From positions 1 to 64,000 of the forward strand of contig JAEANN010000044.1 in the NCBI GenBank assembly GCA_016841965.1: a stretch of 64,000 nt of DNA, in the 5' to 3' direction. The translations under genes were made by a program, and so were the position numbers. The notes beneath the pieces are model-generated. The model searched no databases. It was not told where the DNA came from and saw only the letters and a program-made list of their open reading frames with translations. Every line of letters begins with the position of its first letter. The stretch's first letter is position 1. Source of the stretch: Candidatus Roseilinea mizusawaensis (lineage in GTDB: Bacteria > Chloroflexota > Anaerolineae > J036 > Brachytrichaceae). Below are positions 1 to 7,987 of this stretch, piece after piece.

Positions 1-93
1 CGGGAACGCCGCCTGCGTCTGGGCGTAGATGATCCGCGCCACTTTCACATGCCGACTCTCACGCAGCTGTCTACCTTTGGTTTTGGCATTCAT
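1..93 (-). CDS. possible partial CDS, N-terminal 31 codons only
   Basis: Reading the minus strand from 93 gives an open frame starting MNAKTKGRQLRESRHVKV that runs off the window edge. A GATAAT -10-like box lies at 102-107, eight bases before the ATG, the same arrangement seen at several other genes here. The product is not recognised. It could equally be chance, because a plus-strand frame is also open across the same bases up to a stop near 123. Only the promoter placement supports it. Confidence 0.25.
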   Translation of the reverse strand, partial: MNAKTKGRQLRESRHVKVARIIYAQTQAAFP

Positions 94-196
94 CGCTTCG
101 CATTATCCGAGGTTTTCAACTGAGCAAGTGCGACCCATTTTTGTCGATGAACCCGACGAGATCGTGGTGGTGACGGTGTATTCATACTATTTTTGA
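29..196 (+). pseudogene. remnant resembling the C-terminus of a DUF4258-type toxin
   Basis: The frame ends with FVDEPDEIVVVTVYSYYF, which looks like the last beta strands of DUF4258-type proteins. The upstream residues look non-coding. DUF4258 genes are commonly found directly before DUF2283 genes, and a DUF2283 gene starts 16 bases downstream, which supports the reading. No convincing start or N-terminal half is present, so this is probably a truncated or frameshifted toxin. Identification rests on about 18 residues and on context. Confidence 0.3.
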
Positions 197-211
197 GCGA
201 GGAATAGTGCC

Positions 212-475
212 ATGAGAGTAACTTACGATGCCGAGGTCGACGCGCTTTATATTCGTTTCCTGGAAACTACGGTCACAACCAAGCATCTGGCTGAGGGCAT
301 TGCCGCTGACTACGATGCCGAGGGGCACCTGGCGGGGATCGAAATTCTGGATGCGCTGAAACGCTTTGGCCGGACAGATGTGATGCGTCAGGTGATCTTG
401 GAGGATGTGGCCCTCGTGGGAGCACATCACGACAGATCGTCAACGCCACAGGTTGCGCTCCGCGCCGCTGGCTGA
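212..475 (+). CDS. DUF2283 family protein (possible antitoxin)
   Basis: An 87-residue protein beginning MRVTYDAEVDALYIRF, followed by a segment ending GHLAGIEILDA; this is the DUF2283 pattern of two short beta hairpins. The family is small, cytoplasmic and often paired with DUF4258, so an antitoxin role is plausible but unproven. The ATG at 212 follows a purine-rich GCGAGGAAT stretch at a normal ribosome-binding distance. Residues after about 60 (RQVILEDVALVGAHH) do not belong to the domain and may be extra sequence read into neighbouring debris, since the gene is surrounded by fragments on both sides. Confidence 0.65.
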   Translation: MRVTYDAEVDALYIRFLETTVTTKHLAEGIAADYDAEGHLAGIEILDALKRFGRTDVMRQVILEDVALVGAHHDRSSTPQVALRAAG

Positions 476-563
476 AGTGGCGGTGTTGGGCCAGGCCGGC
501 GAGGCCTTCTCGCTGGTTGAGGCCGCACACCTGGCCCTGCGCAAGGATGCAACCGATGATTGA
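420..563 (+). pseudogene. possible C-terminal fragment of an unidentified gene
   Basis: In the frame ending at 563 the segment reads LAEVAVLGQAGEAFSLVEAA and stops 8 bases inside the next gene. The composition looks like the alpha-helical C-terminus of a real protein, but no start exists because the DUF2283 gene occupies the upstream bases in another frame. It may be debris from the same rearrangement that left the fragment at 29-196. Confidence 0.2.
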
Positions 564-1203
564 CACAGACCTGGCCACCGTCCGGCTGGTGGCCCTGACG
601 CCTGCCGTCTCGCCGCCGGAGCTGATCCTAACAGATGACCGTTACGATCTGGGGCGCTCAGCCGTGCACAACGTCGTCGTGCGGCTAGAGACCGTTTCCC
701 GGCTGCACGCAGCCCTGGAGCGCCGCGCCGACGGCTACTGGCTGGCTGACCTGGGCAGCGCCAACGGCACCTTCGTCAACGGCGAGCGCCTGGTCGGCTC
801 ACGCCGCCTGGCCGACGGCGACGTGATTGGCCTGGGCGGGCCAGAACCGCACCTGCGCTTCCTGGAAGAGGCGCTCACCGTGCATCGCAGCGAACCCGCT
901 CCAACCACTCCCCGCCTGCGGTTTGATCCGGCCGGGCTTAGCTTCACCGTAGATGGCCGGGCGCTGTCCCTGCCGCCCACCCAACTGCGCCTGCTCCATC
1001 ACCTGGTGAGCCATGCAGGCCAGGTGTGCAGCCGGGAGAGCTGCGCCCAGGCCGCCTGGGGCCCGCCCTATGATCCCCTGCTGGATCGCGACGCGTTAGA
1101 CAAGGTCGTCTCCAAACTGCGCAGCCGTCTGGCCGAGGCCGATCCATGGCTGGCTCAAGCCCTGCAAAGCCGTCGCGGGGAAGGGTATTTGTTTTCGGGT
1201 TAG
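556..1203 (+). CDS. FHA domain plus winged-helix DNA-binding protein
   Basis: A 215-residue cytoplasmic protein. Residues about 20-100 form a forkhead-associated domain: YDLGRS, then SRLHAALE and LGSANGTFVNG are the phosphothreonine-recognition signatures. Residues about 120-215 form an OmpR/PhoB-type winged helix (LPPTQLRLLHHLV, DALDKVVSKLRSRL, GEGYLFSG). It would read a Ser/Thr-phosphorylated partner and bind DNA; there is no receiver domain. No kinase gene is adjacent. ATG at 556 is preferred because the FHA fold begins shortly after; an ATG at 547 in the same frame is possible. The domain calls are confident; the target genes are unknown. Confidence 0.85.
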   Translation: MIDTDLATVRLVALTPAVSPPELILTDDRYDLGRSAVHNVVVRLETVSRLHAALERRADGYWLADLGSANGTFVNGERLVGSRRLADGDVIGLGGPEPHLRFLEEALTVHRSEPAPTTPRLRFDPAGLSFTVDGRALSLPPTQLRLLHHLVSHAGQVCSRESCAQAAWGPPYDPLLDRDALDKVVSKLRSRLAEADPWLAQALQSRRGEGYLFSG

Positions 1204-1387
1204 TCGGTCAGCCGCTGGTACATCGCTCGACAGGCCGGTTCGTTTGGCTGGTTGCCTGCGCCCCGGCCGGCAAGTAGACGCCTGGACCTGCCCCCCAGTT
1301 TCTGAATCCGGCCAGACTTGTGTCCATGTCCCCATGTCCCCACCGGCCTTGCGCCGGCGGAGAGCCTGTGGTTAACTATTGCCCCGC

Positions 1388-1801
1388 ATGTTTCAGATAG
1401 CCATCATTGTGTTGACCGGCATCGGCGGACTGGCCTCGATTGTCGTGGGGGCGCTCAATCTGGCGCAGGTCATCCGCTTCGTCTGGCGCGCACAGGCTGC
1501 CTCCGGCGTCGTTTCACAAATTGTCGCGTTGGAGAAACGTCCGATCGGCAGTCCGCTCTATCAGGCTCGCGTGCGCTATAGCACCCGCGACGGCCGGGAG
1601 ATCGAGTTTGACAACCGCAACCTGACCGGCAAGCTCTACGAGGTGGCCGGCCAGAAAGTCACCGTGCTCTACGATCCGGCCAATCCGGCTGAAGCCATGA
1701 TCCGCACCATTTGGATGTGGCTCAACCCGATCCTTGCGCTGTTGAGCGGATCGATCCTCATCGCCATCTGCGCGGCGAACCTGGCGCAGCTTGGGCAATA
1801 G
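1388..1801 (+). CDS. DUF3592 membrane protein
   Basis: A 137-residue protein with an N-terminal membrane helix (about residues 3-25), an extracytoplasmic beta-rich segment containing VTVLYDPANPAEAM, and a second helix near the C-terminus. The YDPANP motif and two flanking helices are typical of DUF3592. The function of this family is unknown. Start is ATG 1388; a TTG at 1379 in frame would add three residues. It ends 15 bases before lipM, but lipM has its own -10 box in that gap. Confidence 0.6.
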   Translation: MFQIAIIVLTGIGGLASIVVGALNLAQVIRFVWRAQAASGVVSQIVALEKRPIGSPLYQARVRYSTRDGREIEFDNRNLTGKLYEVAGQKVTVLYDPANPAEAMIRTIWMWLNPILALLSGSILIAICAANLAQLGQ

Positions 1802-1802
1802 C

Positions 1803-1808
1803 TATACT
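1803..1808 (+). promoter_or_regulatory. -10 box (TATACT) of lipM
   Basis: TATACT lies seven bases before the lipM ATG at 1816, and no Shine-Dalgarno sequence fits between them. Transcription would start at or next to the start codon, so the message is predicted to be leaderless. Confidence 0.5.
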
Positions 1809-1815
1809 CACCGGC

Positions 1816-2628
1816 ATGTCTTTCCCGTTTCGTCTGATTTTGGATGACCCCGAGCACGCCATCCGTTGTGACGGCGCGACCAACATGGCGCGCGACGAGG
1901 CCATTTCGCGGGCAGTGGCTGCCGGAGACCAGCCGGCCACATTGCGTTTCTACGCCTGGCGTCCCCCCTGCATCAGCCTGGGTCAAGCCCAACGCATGCG
2001 CAGTGTAGACCTGGCCGCATGCCAGGCCGATGGCGTTGACGTGGTGCGCCGGCCTACCGGCGGTCTGGCCATCTTGCACACCGACGAGTTCACCTACAGC
2101 ATCTCACTGCCCATCGCTCACCCCATCGCAGCAGGGGATGTGATGACTTCCTATCGCCGCATTGCCGGCGCGATTGTCGAGGCGCTGCGCCGGCTGGGCG
2201 TGTCCGATGCCAACGCCGACCGCGTGGCGAAAGAGGACAAAGCCAAGGGGCCGGTGTGCTTCGAGGCGCCCAGCGATTACGAAGTGGTGGGCGGCGGCAA
2301 GAAGCTGGTGGGCAGCGCCCAGTGGCGGCGGGTGGACGGCGTGCTCCAGCACGGCAGTTTGCCTTTGCGTGGTGACATCGCCCGCATCTGTCGCTATCTG
2401 ATCGACGCTCCGTCGCCCGACGAGGTGCGCGCCCACGCCGGCACGCTGAGCCAAGTCGTTGGCCGTGATGTATCCTGGAACGAAGTGGCCCAGGCGTGGC
2501 AGTCGGCGTTCGCAGACACGCTGGACATCGCCTTCACCCCTCAGCCCATCTCCGAGGCCGAGTTGCGCGCGACTGACGAGCTGTTGGCGTCACGCTATGC
2601 GAATGACGCCTGGACCAAACGGCGCTGA
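1816..2628 (+). CDS. lipM: octanoyltransferase LipM-like (BPL/LplA/LipB fold)
   Basis: A 270-residue cytoplasmic enzyme predicted to move octanoyl from acyl carrier protein to a lipoyl domain such as GcvH, the first step of lipoate synthesis. VVRRPTGGLAILH (about residues 76-88) is the substrate-binding loop of the biotin/lipoate ligase fold. GPVCFEAPSDYEV with Cys148, followed by GKKLVGSAQ, matches the catalytic Cys and Lys region of LipM rather than the ATP-binding pattern of LplA. The frame is open upstream to 1711, but that would overlap the previous gene; ATG 1816 follows a TATACT box. No lipA or lipoyl-domain gene is adjacent. LplA-type ligase is the alternative. Confidence 0.82.
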   Translation: MSFPFRLILDDPEHAIRCDGATNMARDEAISRAVAAGDQPATLRFYAWRPPCISLGQAQRMRSVDLAACQADGVDVVRRPTGGLAILHTDEFTYSISLPIAHPIAAGDVMTSYRRIAGAIVEALRRLGVSDANADRVAKEDKAKGPVCFEAPSDYEVVGGGKKLVGSAQWRRVDGVLQHGSLPLRGDIARICRYLIDAPSPDEVRAHAGTLSQVVGRDVSWNEVAQAWQSAFADTLDIAFTPQPISEAELRATDELLASRYANDAWTKRR

Positions 2629-2636
2629 CTGGGAGT

Positions 2637-2779
2637 CGTCAGTAGCCAGTAGCCAGAATACAGATCACAGAGCACAGAGCACAGAGTGCGACACTGTCCA
2701 CGGCACTCATCACTCCCTACTCTGCACTCTGCACTCTCCACTCTCCACTCCGCACTCCCCACTCCGCACTCCCCACTCA
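2637..2779. repeat. degenerate heptanucleotide repeat array
   Basis: This gap between lipM and the convergent reductase gene is built from 7-base units of several families: AGTAGCC twice, CACAGAG three times, then alternating GCACTCT, CCACTCT, CCACTCC and GCACTCC units up to 2777. The two halves (CAGAG-rich, then CACTC/CTCTG-rich) are partly inverted relative to each other. No gene fits, and the array touches the reductase stop codon. Confidence 0.85.
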
Positions 2780-3790
2780 CAGCTTCTTTTCGCTGGAGTG
2801 GCCGGGGAACGCCTTGGCGCCCGGATTGAGGAACTGATAGGCAAAGTTGACGGCGTAGCAGATTTGCCCGAAGCCGACCGCAATCAGGTTAAGCGGCTCG
2901 ACGCCGGCCTCGGCGCAAATGTCGCCGGCGGCATATACGCCCGGCATGCTGGTCTCCATCTTGCTGTTAACCCTGATGTAGCGCGTGCCGACCATCTCCA
3001 GCCCCCAGTTCTTGATTGGGCCAAGATCGACGTTGAAGCCCAGCGTCAGAATGACCGCGTCCACCGGAATGACCTCTTCGGCTTTGGTGCGGTTGTCGAA
3101 GATGACGGCTTCTTGCACCCGGCCATTCCCGCGCACCGTCTTTAGCTCGTAGAACAGCTTCACTTCGACTTCTGACTGCATCAGCTCGGTGACCGAGGCG
3201 GCGTGCGCGCGGAAGCCGTCGCGCCGATGAATGAGCGTCACGTGCCGGGCATAGTCCTTCAAGTTAAGCGCCCAGTCCACCGCCGAATCGCCCCCGCCCA
3301 CAATCAACACGTTGCGCCCGCGGAAAGCGGCCTTCTCCTTGACGGAGTAATACAGCCCGTTTCCCTCGTACTGCGTTAGTTCGGGGTTGGGGAGTTTCTT
3401 GGGGCTGAAAGCGCCCACACCTCCGGCGATGATCACCGCCCGCGAGCGGTGCGCACCCTTGCTGGTTGTCAGGGTGAACGTCCCGTCGGCTTCGCGGGTT
3501 AATGTCTCGACCCGTTCTCCCAGCGCCAAACACGGTTTCCAGATCATGGCCTGCTCGAGCAGGTGTTTGACCAGATCATGGGCAATGATGCGCGGGAATC
3601 CCGGCACATCGTAGATGTACTTTTCCGGGTACAGCGCGGCCAACTGGCCGCCCGGCTCGTCCAGCGCATCGATGATCTTGACTTTCATTTCACGCAGGCC
3701 GGCGTAGAACGCGCCAAACAAGCCGGCCGGCCCCGCGCCGATGATTGTGACGTCGTACAACTCGTGATCTGCAGTGATTGGATGTGACAT
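2777..3790 (-). CDS. ferredoxin--NADP reductase, thioredoxin-reductase-like
   Basis: A 337-residue flavoprotein moving electrons between NADPH and ferredoxin. The FAD site is VTIIGAGPAGLFGAFYAG near the N-terminus, the NADPH site is VLIVGGGDSAVDWAL in the middle, and MPGVYAAGDI is the C-terminal FAD motif. The redox CxxC of true thioredoxin reductase is absent, which places it with the YumC type. Start is ATG 3790 with AAGGA ten bases upstream; an in-frame start at 3877 would add an untypical extension. No ferredoxin gene is adjacent. YumC-like is confident, but its electron partner is inferred. Confidence 0.88.
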   Translation of the reverse strand: MSHPITADHELYDVTIIGAGPAGLFGAFYAGLREMKVKIIDALDEPGGQLAALYPEKYIYDVPGFPRIIAHDLVKHLLEQAMIWKPCLALGERVETLTREADGTFTLTTSKGAHRSRAVIIAGGVGAFSPKKLPNPELTQYEGNGLYYSVKEKAAFRGRNVLIVGGGDSAVDWALNLKDYARHVTLIHRRDGFRAHAASVTELMQSEVEVKLFYELKTVRGNGRVQEAVIFDNRTKAEEVIPVDAVILTLGFNVDLGPIKNWGLEMVGTRYIRVNSKMETSMPGVYAAGDICAEAGVEPLNLIAVGFGQICYAVNFAYQFLNPGAKAFPGHSSEKKL

Positions 3791-3861
3791 AGCAGCATCT
3801 TCCTTCCAAATTCTGGGCAAGATTACCACACCGCACCCGACTTTAGATTCTGGATTACAAA

Positions 3862-3887
3862 GTGGCGCAAGATTCATCTTGCGCCAC
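3862..3887. terminator. perfect 11-bp inverted repeat (hairpin)
   Basis: GTGGCGCAAGA, a TTCA loop, then TCTTGCGCCAC. It lies between the divergent reductase gene and rnpB. No T-tract follows in either direction, so it may be a processing or regulatory hairpin instead of a terminator. A short heptad-like TTTAGATTCTGGATT stretch precedes it. Confidence 0.4.
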
Positions 3888-3985
3888 CCATCGATACACC
3901 CTCTGGCATATCAACCCGACAGCGCCGGGCGATGGCCGAGTGATGGCGCGCTATACAGCCGGCCCAAACCGGTGTATAAGGCGTT

Positions 3986-4416
3986 GTGTTCGAGTTCGCC
4001 GGGCGGTCGCGGGCGCAACAGCGCCTGAGGAAAGTCCGGACTCCACAGGGCGCGGTGCTGGCTAACGGCCAGGCGGCGCGAGCCGACGGAAAGTGCAACA
4101 GAAAGATACCGCCCGATTTTGGGTTTTCCGATCGACGATTCTGGATTGGGCTGCGCGCTCAATCACAAATCCAGAATCCCAAGCCCGAAATCGGGTAAGG
4201 GTGAAATGGTGCGGTAAGAGCGCACCAGCGTCGCAGTGATGCGGCGGCTCGGCAAACCCCACCGGGAGCAATGCCAAAACGCGCAGATGAGGCGGCCCGC
4301 TGATGCGCAGGTAGGCAGCTAGAGCCTGGCAGCAATGCTCAGGTCGAGAAAGATGATCGCCTCGGGCCGGCTCGCCGGCCTACGACAGAATCCGGCTTAC
4401 AGGCGAACTCGAACAG
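3986..4416 (+). ncRNA. rnpB: RNase P RNA, bacterial class A
   Basis: The catalytic RNA that trims tRNA 5' ends. The conserved cores are in order: GAGGAAAGTCCGGACTCC near 4025, AAAGTGCAACAGAAAGATACC near 4090, GGTGAAATGGTGCGGTAAG near 4200, CCCCACCGGGAGCAA near 4257, GTAGGCAGCTAGAGCC near 4311 and CGACAGAATCCGGCTTAC near 4383. The P1 helix pairs GTTCGAGTTCGCC (3988-4000) with GGCGAACTCGAAC (4402-4414), which fixes both ends within a few bases. At about 430 nt it is long for the family because the P12 arm is enlarged by a heptad-repeat element (4112-4195). No other RNA gene is linked. Confidence 0.95.
4112..4195 (+). repeat. heptad-repeat hairpin forming the P12 arm of RNase P RNA
   Basis: Between the two core segments that normally flank P12 lies an 84-base inverted repeat. 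CCCGATTT (4112-4119) pairs with AAATCGGG (4188-4195), and GATTCTGGATT (4137-4147) pairs with AATCCAGAATC (4168-4178). The GATTTTGG and AAATCC units are the same as in the intergenic arrays at 29141 and 32551. P12 is a variable helix, so an insertion there need not harm the ribozyme. Confidence 0.8.
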
Positions 4417-4497
4417 GCCTGTTCAGGCCGGCGATGCCCTTGCATCATGCAGCGATCCAACCGGTAGCGCCGCCCATCCAACTGATATGCCCCGGCC

Positions 4498-7188
4498 TCA
4501 CGTCAGCTTGCCGAACCAGCCCCGGCGCACCATCGCCTTTGCGATCTCCAGCACCGGCACCACCGTGAAGGCCGCCGCAACAACGATCAACCAGTCTTCC
4601 ACCGGCAGGCTGAACGTGCTGAACGGCTGCTGCAGGAATGGCGCGTAGACGATCAGCGAGAGCAGAATCAACTCCCACACAATGGCCAGGTTCAGCCACT
4701 TGTTGGCAAAGGGGCGCCGCAGCACTGAGTGCCGGTCCGAGCGGTAGTTGAACGCCTTGAAGAACTGAATCAGCACCAGCGACACGAACGTCATCGTCAT
4801 GGCCTGCGCGACGGTGCGCCCGCTGTTCGACGCCCAGACAAACAGGCTCAGGTTGACCAGGGTCGACCACAACCCCCCGATGGTCATCAACGTGACAACC
4901 GGCCGGGTGAAGATGCCCGTGCGCGGGTTGCGCGGCGGCCGGCGCATCAAGTCTGGCTCTGGCGGATCGACCGACAGCGCCAGCGCCGGCAGCCCGTCGG
5001 TGGCGAGGTTAATGTACAGAATCTGCACGGCGGTCAGCGGCAGCGGTAGGCCCAGCAACGACGCGCCGGCCATCAAGCCGATTTCACCAATGTTCGACGA
5101 CAACAGGTACATCAAATACTTCTTGATGTTGTCAAAGACGCCCCGGCCCTCTTCCACCGCCGCCACGATGGACGCGAAGTTGTCGTCGGTCAGCGTCATG
5201 TCGGCGGCTTCTTTGGTGACATCTGTGCCGGTGATGCCCATCGCAATGCCGATGTCAGCTTTCTTGAGCGCCGGCGCGTCGTTCACACCATCGCCGGTCA
5301 TTGCCACCAGATGGCCCTTGCCCTGTAACGCAGTGACGACGCGCAGTTTGTGCGCCGGCGACACGCGCGCATACACCTCGATGTGCTCCACCTCGCGTTC
5401 GAACTCGGCCTCGCTCATGGCTTCGAGTTGCGCCCCGGTGACCACGCGCCCGCGCTTGAGCAACCCCAGTTCGCGCGCCACCGCCTGCGCGGTGACGGGG
5501 TGATCACCGGTGATCATCACCGGCTTGATGCCGGCCTCTTCGCACGTGCGGATCGCCTCTTTGGCTTCGAGCCTGGGTGGGTCGATCATGCCGACCAACC
5601 CCAGGAATGTCATCTCGCACTCAGCGGTTTCCAGCGCCGCATCGTCCTTGCTGGCAACGGCCAGCACGCGCAGGGCTGCGCTGGCCATTTGCCGGGCGGT
5701 GTTCAGGATGGCCTCTTTGCCGGCCGCGTCGAGCGGAACCGCGCCGGCCTCGGTCAACTGCCGCGCGCACGAATCGAGGATGACTTCGGGTGCGCCCTTC
5801 GAATAGGCTATAACGCCCGACGCGGCCCGATGCAGGGTCGTCATGCGCTTGGTCTCGGAGGTGAAAGGGATCTCGTTGACGCGCGGATAGTGTCGGTCGA
5901 GTTCAGGCTTGTCCAGGCCGGCTTTGGCGGCTGCCACGATCAGTGCGCCCTCGGTGGGGTCGCCTTTCACGCGCCATTCACCGATCGCGCCGGGTTCTCC
6001 ATGCTCAGACTGATTGACCAGCCGCGCGTCGGATGCGAGCACTGCGGCGCGCAGCAATGCCATCAGCGGTTGTGAGGGCGCGGCAGCCTGACCGTTTAAC
6101 GAGAACTCGCCGCGCGGCTCATAACCGGCGCCCGACACATCCCACATTTGGCCGGCCACATACACCTTGCGCGCGGTCATCTCGTCGCGGGTCAGCGTGC
6201 CCGTCTTGTCCGAGCAGATGACCGACACGCTGCCCAGCGTTTCCACGGCCGGCAGCCGGCGGATCAGCGCGTGGCGCTTGACCATGCGCTGCACGCCGAT
6301 GGCAAGAGAAATCGTGACCACCGCCGGCAGCGCCTCGGGCACCACGGCGACCGCCAGTGCGATGCCGAAAATCAACATTTCCAGGAAAGGCTGCCCACGC
6401 AACAACCCCAGTGCCACGATGATGAGCACCACCACGAACGCCGCGCGCGCCAGGCTATGGCCCACCCGGTCCAGGTTCTGTTGCAAAGGCGTCTTGCCCG
6501 ATTCCACCGTCTGCAGCAACTGAGCGATCTTGCCGAACTCGGTGTGCATGCCGGTGCTTACGACTACGGCGCGCCCGCGACCATAGGTGGCAGCCGTGCC
6601 GGCATACACCATGTTCTTGCGGTCACCCACAGCCAGGTCGCTGCCGGCAATTGGCGCAGCGTGCTTTTCGACCGGCATCGATTCGCCTGTCAACGCCGCT
6701 TCCTCGACCTGCAGGTTGATGGACTCGATCACGCGCCCGTCGGCGGGGATTTTGTCGCCGGCGCGCAACAGAATCACGTCACCTGGCACCAGGTCGCGCG
6801 CCGGCACGGTCTGCTCTTCTCCACTGCGCAGCACAGTGGCCGTTGGCGCAGCGAGTTGGCGCAGCGCCTCGATGGCGCGCTCGGCGCGGTATTCCTGCAC
6901 GAAGCCCAGCAACACCGCGAACAGCACAATGACCGTGATGACGATCGCTTCCACACCGTGGCCAAGCAGCGCTGACAGGCCGGTGGCGATCAGCAAGATC
7001 AGAACGAGGACATTCTTGAACTGCTCGATCAGGATGCTCCAGGCCGAGACGCGGCTGGCGGCTGTGATCTCGTTGGAGCCATGCTCGGCGAGCCGGCGGG
7101 CCGCTTCATCTCCGCTCAATCCAACGTTCACATCCACGCCCAGTTCTTGCGTGACCTCGGCTGTGTCCTTCGTATGCCAGTGTGTCAT
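4498..7188 (-). CDS. P-type cation-transporting ATPase, calcium type (P2A-like)
   Basis: An 896-residue membrane pump that exports a cation, most likely Ca2+, using ATP. Order: cation ATPase N-domain (1-70), actuator domain with LTGES (167-171), membrane motif PEALP (284-288), phosphorylation motif SDKTGTLT with Asp327, nucleotide domain with KGAPE, hinge TGDGVNDAPAL, and membrane motif NLATDGLPALAL near the C-terminus. The family more often has PEGLP, so the Ala is a small variation. AGGAGG at 7198-7203 supports the ATG at 7188. It is transcribed alone. Specificity for Ca2+ against Mg2+ or Mn2+ is inferred. Confidence 0.9.
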   Translation of the reverse strand: MTHWHTKDTAEVTQELGVDVNVGLSGDEAARRLAEHGSNEITAASRVSAWSILIEQFKNVLVLILLIATGLSALLGHGVEAIVITVIVLFAVLLGFVQEYRAERAIEALRQLAAPTATVLRSGEEQTVPARDLVPGDVILLRAGDKIPADGRVIESINLQVEEAALTGESMPVEKHAAPIAGSDLAVGDRKNMVYAGTAATYGRGRAVVVSTGMHTEFGKIAQLLQTVESGKTPLQQNLDRVGHSLARAAFVVVLIIVALGLLRGQPFLEMLIFGIALAVAVVPEALPAVVTISLAIGVQRMVKRHALIRRLPAVETLGSVSVICSDKTGTLTRDEMTARKVYVAGQMWDVSGAGYEPRGEFSLNGQAAAPSQPLMALLRAAVLASDARLVNQSEHGEPGAIGEWRVKGDPTEGALIVAAAKAGLDKPELDRHYPRVNEIPFTSETKRMTTLHRAASGVIAYSKGAPEVILDSCARQLTEAGAVPLDAAGKEAILNTARQMASAALRVLAVASKDDAALETAECEMTFLGLVGMIDPPRLEAKEAIRTCEEAGIKPVMITGDHPVTAQAVARELGLLKRGRVVTGAQLEAMSEAEFEREVEHIEVYARVSPAHKLRVVTALQGKGHLVAMTGDGVNDAPALKKADIGIAMGITGTDVTKEAADMTLTDDNFASIVAAVEEGRGVFDNIKKYLMYLLSSNIGEIGLMAGASLLGLPLPLTAVQILYINLATDGLPALALSVDPPEPDLMRRPPRNPRTGIFTRPVVTLMTIGGLWSTLVNLSLFVWASNSGRTVAQAMTMTFVSLVLIQFFKAFNYRSDRHSVLRRPFANKWLNLAIVWELILLSLIVYAPFLQQPFSTFSLPVEDWLIVVAAAFTVVPVLEIAKAMVRRGWFGKLT

Positions 7189-7566
7189 GGTTGATTGCCT
7201 CCTGCGGGTTCTGTCAGTCTCTGTGGGCTATGCGTGCGTCGGCTGTCTTGTGAGCGGATACCCAGCTTGCGCTGGCCGGCTTGCGAGTGAAGGCGGCGCG
7301 ATCGATGGCAGCCGGCACAGACAAGCAAGATGCAACAACCCTCGCGATCCACCAGATCATGCGGGGCGCGGGGCAACAAAAAAGCAAGACGCCACGGCAT
7401 AGCTTTGCTCGTGTTGGTCTCGCCAGGAGCGTGGGACGCCTGGGACGGCCGGGAGCGGTTGGCTCCGTGTTGACGACCGCCCGCCGCTTGCGCGGTAGAC
7501 TACTCCCCAACGTTGGAATAGTATACAGCCGTTTGAGCGAGGGCGTTGTTAAGAGTTGACAGGGCA
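7189..7566. other. intergenic region between divergent genes
   Basis: No gene is seen in these 378 bases. They hold the AGGAGG ribosome-binding site of the ATPase (7198-7203, minus strand) and, on the plus side, GTTGGAATAGTATACAG near 7513-7528 with TATACA as a possible -10 for the small gene at 7567. There is no clear -35 match. Confidence 0.5.
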
Positions 7567-7839
7567 ATGGAAGATTCAGTGACGGGGCCGCGCCGGACAC
7601 CGATCAAAGGCCGTGTGATTCGCGCCAGCGAACTGGGCCAATATGCCTATTGCGCCCGCGCCTGGTGGCTGCAAACGATCCGCGAGATACCGCCGGCCAA
7701 CAGGCGCGATTTGCAGCAGGGTGAGATGGCGCATCGCCAGCATGGACGAACCGTCTGGCTGGCCGGCGTGTTGCGCTGGGTTGCGCTTGGGCTGCTGGCG
7801 TTGGCGATCCTGTTGGCGCTGGTGACGGCTCTCCGATAA
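7567..7839 (+). CDS. small membrane-anchored protein with a Cas4-like N-terminal module
   Basis: A 90-residue protein. Residues 19-40 read IRASELGQYAYCARAWWLQ and are followed by GEMAHRQHGR, which resembles the N-terminal end of Cas4/PD-(D/E)XK nucleases, where a Tyr-x-x-Cys, Trp-Leu and Gly-x-x-x-His pattern recurs. The nuclease core and the C-terminal cysteines are missing; instead a single membrane helix fills residues about 65-88. There are no cas genes nearby. ATG 7567 is chosen, since the TTG at 7546 lies upstream of the conserved part. It is convergent with the tRNA gene. Function unknown. Confidence 0.6.
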   Translation: MEDSVTGPRRTPIKGRVIRASELGQYAYCARAWWLQTIREIPPANRRDLQQGEMAHRQHGRTVWLAGVLRWVALGLLALAILLALVTALR

Positions 7840-7844
7840 ACGCC

Positions 7845-7877
7845 AAACTCCCGGCTTGCGCTACAAGCCGGGAGTTT
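7845..7877. terminator. bidirectional terminator hairpin
   Basis: AAACTCCCGGCTTG (7845-7858), a 5-base loop, then CAAGCCGGGAGTTT (7864-7877): a perfect 14-bp stem with A/T ends on both sides, between a plus-strand gene and the minus-strand tRNA, so it can stop both transcripts. Confidence 0.85.
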
Positions 7878-7884
7878 CTTGCAA

Positions 7885-7956
7885 AGCGGGCGACGAGATT
7901 CGAACTCGCGATCTTCTGCTTGGGAAGCAGACGCTGTACCACTCAGCTACACCCGC
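7885..7956 (-). tRNA. tRNA-Gly, anticodon CCC
   Basis: The minus strand folds as a cloverleaf. Acceptor arm GCGGGTG pairs with CGCCCGC (one G-T pair). The anticodon arm is TCTGC, loop TTCCCAA, GCAGA, so the anticodon is CCC and it reads GGG. The T arm contains GTTCGAATC. The discriminator base is T, and CCA is not encoded. The bidirectional hairpin at 7845-7877 terminates it. Confidence 0.95.
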
Positions 7957-7987
7957 GCACGCCAAAATATTACCACAAACAGGGCGC

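Noticed and set aside
2637-2779. CRISPR array
   Set aside because: The repeat unit is 7 bases and degenerate, with no spacers of constant length and no cas genes.
7567-7839. A CRISPR adaptation Cas4 gene
   Set aside because: The nuclease residues and C-terminal cysteines are absent and no cas1/cas2 or repeats are near; only the N-terminal module resembles Cas4.
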